From: an uncultured Clostridia bacterium
GTDB lineage: Bacteria; Bacillota; Clostridia; UBA1381
NCBI GenBank assembly: GCA_910585795.1
Contig: CAJUFV010000297.1
Span: 1 to 19,327 of the forward strand
Length of the DNA: 19,327 nucleotides
Direction: 5' to 3'
Shown here: positions 14,838 through 19,327 of the stretch, one piece after another
Layout: each line of letters starts with the position of its first letter
Numbering within the stretch: the stretch's first letter is position 1
Notes under the pieces: model-generated
Databases searched by the model: none
Seen by the model: only the letters and a program-made list of their open reading frames with translations
Told to the model about the DNA's origin: nothing
Made by a program: the position numbers and the translations under genes

Positions 14838-16286
14838 ATGGCTGTTTATAATCCAAAATCATTAAAAGCAGAGGAATTTATTAATGATGATGAAATACGG
14901 AAAACACTTGCGTATGCTGAAGAAAACAAGGAAAATACTGAGCTTATTGATAAAATTATAGAAAAAGCAAGACCTAAAAAAACAGAAAACGGATGTATGT
15001 GTTCAGGTCTTACTCACCGTGAAGCGTCTGTTCTGCTTGCGTGTGAAATCCCTGAAAAAATTAAAAAAATATATGAGGTGGCTGAAGAAATTAAGCTAGC
15101 TTTTTACGGAAACCGTATTGTTATTTTTGCGCCGCTTTATTTGTCCAATTACTGTGTGAACGGATGTGTTTACTGTCCGTATCATCTTAAAAACAAAAAT
15201 ATTCCGCGGAGAAAGCTTACTCAGGAAGAAGTCATTGCGGAGGTGACTGCATTGCAGGATATGGGACACAAGCGTCTGGCTATAGAAGCCGGAGAAGACC
15301 CTGTTAATAATCCTATTGAATATATTCTTGACTGTATACGTACTATTTACAGTGTACATCATAAAAACGGTGATATACGCCGCGTGAATGTAAATATTGC
15401 GGCTACTACTGTTGAAAATTATCGTAAACTGAAAGAAGCCGGTATTGGTACGTATATTTTGTTTCAGGAAACCTATCATAAAGAAAGCTACAGTGAACTT
15501 CATCCTACAGGACCTAAGCATGATTATGATTATCATACTGAGGCTATGGACAGAGCTATGGAGGGAGGTATTGATGATGTGGGGTTAGGCGTGCTGTTTG
15601 GACTTGAAATGTATAAGTATGAATTTGCCGGACTTATTATGCATGCGGAGCATCTTGAAGCGGTTCATGGGGTGGGCCCCCATACTATTAGTGTACCGCG
15701 TGTGAAGCATGCGGACGATATTGACCCTTCTGCGTTTGATAACGGCATTGACGATGAGACTTTTGCGAAGATTGTAGCATGTATACGTCTGGCAGTTCCA
15801 TATACAGGGATGATTATATCAACGCGCGAAACGGAAGAGGTTCGTTCTAAACTGCTCAGACTGGGAGTATCACAGGTAAGCGGCGGCTCACGTACCTCAG
15901 TCGGCGGTTATACAGAGGAGGAACGTCCGCGTGATACGGAGCAGTTTGATGTTTCTGACCAGAGGTCTTTGGACGAGGTTGTAAGATGGCTTATGGAAAA
16001 CGGACATATTCCTTCTTTTTGTACTGCTTGCTACAGAGAGGGCAGAACAGGTGACCGTTTTATGAGTCTTTGTAAAAGCGGTCAGATTTTAAACTGCTGT
16101 CATCCGAACGCGCTTATGACATTATCGGAATATCTGGAGGATTACGCTTCTGAAGCGACCAAGAAAATTGGATATAGGCTTGTTGAGAAAGAGCTTAAGC
16201 GTATACCTAATGAAACAGCAAGAAAAATTGCGTCACAAAATATTGACGATATAAAAAATTTCAATCGTCGGGATTTTCGTTTCTAA
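14838..16286 (+). CDS. hydG: HydG, radical SAM tyrosine lyase maturase
   Basis: HydG splits tyrosine to p-cresol and dehydroglycine and makes the CO and cyanide ligands of the H-cluster on an iron-cysteine complex. The radical SAM motif CVNGCVYC is at 106-113. The diagnostic C-terminal second [4Fe-4S] site is complete: Cys395 and Cys398 in CTACYREGRTGDRF, and Cys421 22 residues later in LNCCHPNA. This C-terminal site separates HydG from ThiH, which lacks it. The 482-residue length is typical. AAAGGAA lies 7 nt before the start, overlapping the end of hydE. HydF follows after 14 nt. Confidence 0.96.
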   Translation: MAVYNPKSLKAEEFINDDEIRKTLAYAEENKENTELIDKIIEKARPKKTENGCMCSGLTHREASVLLACEIPEKIKKIYEVAEEIKLAFYGNRIVIFAPLYLSNYCVNGCVYCPYHLKNKNIPRRKLTQEEVIAEVTALQDMGHKRLAIEAGEDPVNNPIEYILDCIRTIYSVHHKNGDIRRVNVNIAATTVENYRKLKEAGIGTYILFQETYHKESYSELHPTGPKHDYDYHTEAMDRAMEGGIDDVGLGVLFGLEMYKYEFAGLIMHAEHLEAVHGVGPHTISVPRVKHADDIDPSAFDNGIDDETFAKIVACIRLAVPYTGMIISTRETEEVRSKLLRLGVSQVSGGSRTSVGGYTEEERPRDTEQFDVSDQRSLDEVVRWLMENGHIPSFCTACYREGRTGDRFMSLCKSGQILNCCHPNALMTLSEYLEDYASEATKKIGYRLVEKELKRIPNETARKIASQNIDDIKNFNRRDFRF

Positions 16287-16300
16287 GGAGGCGCTTTTAT

Positions 16301-17503
16301 ATGGGATTAAATGATATTGTGTCTGCGGAAAGGGTGCATATAGGTTTTTTTGGTATGAGGAATGCCGGCAAATCGAGTGTTGTCAATGCGGTTACAGGAC
16401 AGAATTTATCTGTTGTTTCCGATATTAAAGGAACAACGACAGACCCTGTGAAAAAATCCATGGAGCTGCTGCCTATTGGTCCAGTGGTGATTATTGACAC
16501 GCCGGGATTTGATGATGACGGCGAATTGGGTGAACTGCGTGTACAAAAAACCAGAGAGATTCTTACACATACGGATATTGCCGTACTAGTGGTTGATGCT
16601 CAAAGAGGACTTGGAACATTAGATAATGAGCTGATAGCGATATTTAAAGAAAAAAAACTGCCGTATATCATTGTTTATAATAAAGCGGATTTGGTTGGTA
16701 AACGAAATACAACTGATTATAATGCAATTTATGTAAGTGCTTTCACAAAGGAAAATATAATAGCTTTAAAAGAAAAAATAGGGAAATATGCTCCTGATGT
16801 GAAAAATAACAAGAGAATAGTATCAGATTTGCTGGTAAAAGGAGATGTGGTTGTTCTTGTAATACCTGTTGATGAAGCCGCGCCAAAGGGCAGACTGATT
16901 CTTCCGCAGCAGCAGACTATCCGTGATATTCTGGATGCTCATTGTTCGATTGTTGTCTGTCAGGAAACAGAGCTGAAGGAAACACTGGCGTGTCTGTATG
17001 TAAAGCCTAAGCTCATTATTACTGACTCGCAGGCTTTTGAGAAAGTAAGCGCTGAAACACCGGATGATATAATGCTGACCTCGTTTTCTATTTTGTTTGC
17101 CCGTTATAAAGGTAATTTACCGGAATTGATAAAAGGAGCGTCAATGCTGTCAAAGCTTAAAGCCGGTGATAAGATTCTTATTGCGGAAGGATGCACTCAC
17201 CATCGTCAGTGTAATGATATAGGCAGTGTAAAAATACCATTATGGATTAATAAGTTTACAGAAGCGGATATAAAATATGATTTCACCTCAGGCGGAGAAT
17301 TCCATGATAATTTGTCTGAATATGCTTTAATAGTGCATTGCGGAGGGTGTATGCTTAATGCAAAGGAAATGCGGTATCGTATAGAAAAGGCACAAAAAGC
17401 GAATGTGCCTATTGTCAATTACGGTATAGCCATAGCGTATATGCATGGAATTTTAAAAAGAAGTCTGCGTCTGTTTCCAGATATGCTGAAATTACTTGAA
17501 TAA
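16301..17503 (+). CDS. hydF: HydF, GTPase scaffold for [FeFe]-hydrogenase maturation
   Basis: HydF receives the diiron precursor from HydE and HydG and transfers the finished subcluster to apo-HydA. The N-terminal GTPase domain has the P-loop GMRNAGKS at 18-25, the G3 motif DTPG at 66-69 and the G4 motif NKAD at 127-130. A dimerisation domain follows. The C-terminal cluster site has Cys298, His300, Cys347 and Cys350, which fits the C-x-H...C-x2-C pattern with family spacing. It is 400 residues long and all key residues are intact. AAGGAGG lies 9 nt before the ATG. It is the last gene of the operon, and its stop codon lies inside the terminator stem. Confidence 0.96.
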   Translation: MGLNDIVSAERVHIGFFGMRNAGKSSVVNAVTGQNLSVVSDIKGTTTDPVKKSMELLPIGPVVIIDTPGFDDDGELGELRVQKTREILTHTDIAVLVVDAQRGLGTLDNELIAIFKEKKLPYIIVYNKADLVGKRNTTDYNAIYVSAFTKENIIALKEKIGKYAPDVKNNKRIVSDLLVKGDVVVLVIPVDEAAPKGRLILPQQQTIRDILDAHCSIVVCQETELKETLACLYVKPKLIITDSQAFEKVSAETPDDIMLTSFSILFARYKGNLPELIKGASMLSKLKAGDKILIAEGCTHHRQCNDIGSVKIPLWINKFTEADIKYDFTSGGEFHDNLSEYALIVHCGGCMLNAKEMRYRIEKAQKANVPIVNYGIAIAYMHGILKRSLRLFPDMLKLLE

Positions 17504-17558
17504 AATTAATAAACGAGTGTATTTATAAATAATACGCTCGTTTATTAATTTTATTCAA
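17496..17558. terminator. Bidirectional terminator between hydF and the flippase gene
   Basis: A 28-bp stem (17496-17523 with 17531-17558) is perfect except for one G-U pair, with a 7-nt loop TATAAAT. The flanking arms are A/T-rich and supply U-runs in both directions. It contains the hydF stop codon on one side and ends 11 nt before the stop of the convergent gene, so it can serve both transcripts. Confidence 0.9.
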
Positions 17559-17569
17559 GAGGATATTCT

Positions 17570-19267
17570 TTAATTATACAATCTTGTCTTAACTAGTAGT
17601 TTATAGATTTTGTGTCCGGCAGGAAGCTGACAAATTTCTTCTTTAGTAAATATTTTCATTATAAATATCATTATAAAATACACAATTCCGGCAAATGCGA
17701 TGGCTGTAAATGTGGCAATAAGGTTGGATAAAAATGTTTCTGTAAATATAAACATAATCAGTTTATATACTCCGATTGCCGCCGCGCCCATGGCAGTACT
17801 GGCAATCAGCGGTTTTATTATATATTTTATCGGCGTGATTTTCACACTGCAATGCTTTGAAAGAACTATAAAGCATATTGCGCAGGAAATGAATTGACAC
17901 GCTATTGAGCTTATTGCCGCGCCGTAAATATTTACAGACGGTATTCTTATAAGTAAAATATTCAGTATTATTTTCGCGATACAGCCAAACAGCAGACTGA
18001 TTGCCGGAACATATATTTTTCCTATGCCCTGAAGAGAACCGGTCATGGTCTGAGCAAGCGCGGCAAATATCAGTGATACTGAAACAAGCTGAAGAAGCGA
18101 GTATCCTTCGGGCGCGTTAAAATAAATCACCTTGTAAATAGGCTGCGCCATTGAAATAAAGCCTATTGCGCATGGAAGGATAATTAATATTGATACCAGC
18201 AGAGAATAGTTGATTTTTGAAGCCGCCTCGTCATAATTCTTTACTTTAAGAGCACTTGCGACATATGGAACAAGGACTGTCGCAAAGGCAAAGTTTACAG
18301 CAAGCGGCATATTGTAGAGAATATCGCTTTTGGAAAGAAGTCCGGACAGTCTTTCAATTTCATGTGTAAGCTGAATAGCTGTAGGATTTATTATAGCTTC
18401 TGTATTTCCATGAGATGGAATGAGCGCCGCAAAAGCAGCCTCTATGCCGCGGCTTATTGTGGCGGTATCTATCACACGGTTTATGGCGGTTATAATAGAG
18501 CCGAGAGAAATTGGTACGCTAATCATTAAAATACTAAGCATTAAATATCGCATTGAGGTGTTTATTGTTTCTTCGGATGAAGTACGAATTTTTTCCTGTA
18601 TTCCGTTTTTGCGTTTATAATAGAAATAAATCAGATACAGGAAGCTTAATGCGGTAGCTAGGGATGTGGCAAGATTCGCCCAGGCGGCAGTCGTAGGAAG
18701 AGCTTTTTGAAGCAATACAGCCGCGTAAACGAGCACAATTGTGAGTATACACTTTAAAATCTGCTCTATAATCTGTGAATTGCTTGTTGCCGTCATATTT
18801 TTCATGCCGGTAAAATATCCGCGGATAACAGAGGATATACAAACAAAAAATAATGATGGAGCAAGAGCCATCATAACCTGATTTGAACGCGGATAATGTA
18901 TTGCGTTTGCGAAAAAATCCGCGCCTATAAAAAGCACAAGTGATGTTGCAAGACCTATAACAGAGAATAGAATAAGAGCTGTTTTAAATATTTTATGCGC
19001 GCCCTTGTAATCATTGAGAGCAATACGTTCAGATACCACTTTAGATATCGCGTTTGGTATGCCGACTGACGATATAGCTAAAAGTAAGGTGTAAATTTGA
19101 AAACCAACATTATAAAGTCCAAGTCCTTCGTCTCCGAAACCGTCTACATTGGTAATAACCGCCTTATATACGGCTCCGAATATTTTCACGATAATCTGAG
19201 AGACAAGAATTACAGTAACATTATTCATAAATGAACTGTTTTTTTCTTTTTTTATAGTTGTCATCAT
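17570..19267 (-). CDS. MurJ/SpoVB-like polysaccharide or lipid II flippase
   Basis: This is a polytopic membrane protein of the MOP (MviN/SpoVB/YtgP) superfamily, which moves lipid-linked sugars such as peptidoglycan precursors across the cytoplasmic membrane. The 565-residue protein shows about 12-14 hydrophobic helices across its length. It has the family N-terminus (VILVSQIIVKIFGAVYK, then GLGLYNVGFQIYTLLLAIS and GIPNAISKVVSERIA). Length and N-terminus are closer to the SpoVB/YtgP branch than to Gram-negative MurJ, but whether it works in growth or sporulation cannot be decided. An open frame extends to a TTG at 19285, but AAGGAG (19272-19277) points to the ATG at 19267 or the adjacent ATG at 19264 (7-nt spacing). 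It converges on hydF and is unlikely to be functionally linked to it. Confidence 0.88.
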   Translation of the reverse strand: MMTTIKKEKNSSFMNNVTVILVSQIIVKIFGAVYKAVITNVDGFGDEGLGLYNVGFQIYTLLLAISSVGIPNAISKVVSERIALNDYKGAHKIFKTALILFSVIGLATSLVLFIGADFFANAIHYPRSNQVMMALAPSLFFVCISSVIRGYFTGMKNMTATSNSQIIEQILKCILTIVLVYAAVLLQKALPTTAAWANLATSLATALSFLYLIYFYYKRKNGIQEKIRTSSEETINTSMRYLMLSILMISVPISLGSIITAINRVIDTATISRGIEAAFAALIPSHGNTEAIINPTAIQLTHEIERLSGLLSKSDILYNMPLAVNFAFATVLVPYVASALKVKNYDEAASKINYSLLVSILIILPCAIGFISMAQPIYKVIYFNAPEGYSLLQLVSVSLIFAALAQTMTGSLQGIGKIYVPAISLLFGCIAKIILNILLIRIPSVNIYGAAISSIACQFISCAICFIVLSKHCSVKITPIKYIIKPLIASTAMGAAAIGVYKLIMFIFTETFLSNLIATFTAIAFAGIVYFIMIFIMKIFTKEEICQLPAGHKIYKLLVKTRLYN

Positions 19268-19287
19268 GTTTCTCCTTGAGTTCAAAT

Positions 19288-19309
19288 AGTATAATTACAA
19301 TTTATTATA
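19288..19309 (-). promoter_or_regulatory. Candidate -10 elements upstream of the flippase gene
   Basis: On the minus strand there is a perfect TATAAT (19304-19309), whose -35 box would lie at or beyond the window edge. A second near-match, TATACT (19288-19293), has only a weak -35 candidate. Either could drive the gene. The region is too close to the edge to decide. Confidence 0.35.
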
Positions 19310-19327
19310 AATCTAAAAGTAAATATA

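Noticed and set aside
15096..15536. 146-residue reverse-strand open frame
   Set aside because: It is a shadow of hydG across its radical SAM domain, with no independent support.
14838..16286. Thiazole biosynthesis ThiH instead of HydG
   Set aside because: The C-terminal Cys395/398/421 cluster site specific to HydG is present and the neighbours are hydE and hydF.
19268..19285. TTG start extending the flippase gene upstream
   Set aside because: The AAGGAG site falls within this extension and is properly spaced for the ATG codons at 19267 and 19264.

Overview
The window looks like chromosomal DNA from an anaerobic, low-GC Clostridia-type Firmicute. Supporting signs are AT-rich intergenic DNA, strong AGGAGG ribosome sites, GTG and TTG starts, a stand-alone secD-secF pair, an RNase R gene, and a complete [FeFe]-hydrogenase locus. 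There are 14 well-supported protein genes. I see no RNA genes, mobile elements, phage genes or CRISPR arrays.

Layout. (1) 213-2569, minus strand: secD and secF, the membrane proton-driven part of the Sec export machinery. They overlap by 4 nt, with a near-consensus promoter upstream and a strong hairpin downstream. (2) 2689-6190, plus strand: rnr (RNase R) and an RlmL-type THUMP methyltransferase sharing one base, with a good promoter before them and an intrinsic terminator after. (3) 6247-17558, plus strand: a nine-gene hydrogenase operon of about 11 kb. (4) 17570-19267, minus strand: a convergent MurJ/SpoVB-like lipid flippase. A 28-bp stem separates it from the operon.

The hydrogenase operon runs hydC-hydB-hydA-hydS-phosphatase-TM1266 family-hydE-hydG-hydF. 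HydC, HydB and HydA have the domains of the soluble trimeric NAD(P)H/ferredoxin-linked (often electron-bifurcating) [FeFe]-hydrogenase. HydE, HydG and HydF are the three maturases that build the H-cluster. Between the enzyme and its maturases sits a sensory module: HydS, a diverged H-cluster protein with an extra Fe-S motif and a PAS domain, and a SpoIIE/PP2C-type phosphatase whose start overlaps the hydS stop. A small TM1266-family protein, long suspected to be a hydrogenase-system regulator, follows. The likely logic is that HydS reads H2 or redox state and passes it to the phosphatase. The phosphatase target (a kinase or anti-sigma-antagonist pair) is not encoded here.

Most interesting points: the HydS-phosphatase module embedded between enzyme and maturation genes; a Ser where the catalytic HydA should have an H-cluster cysteine, although its proton-relay residues are intact; an unassigned C-terminal domain on the phosphatase; a dyad at the operon promoter; and a weak terminator-like hairpin between hydA and hydS that could set the enzyme-to-sensor ratio.
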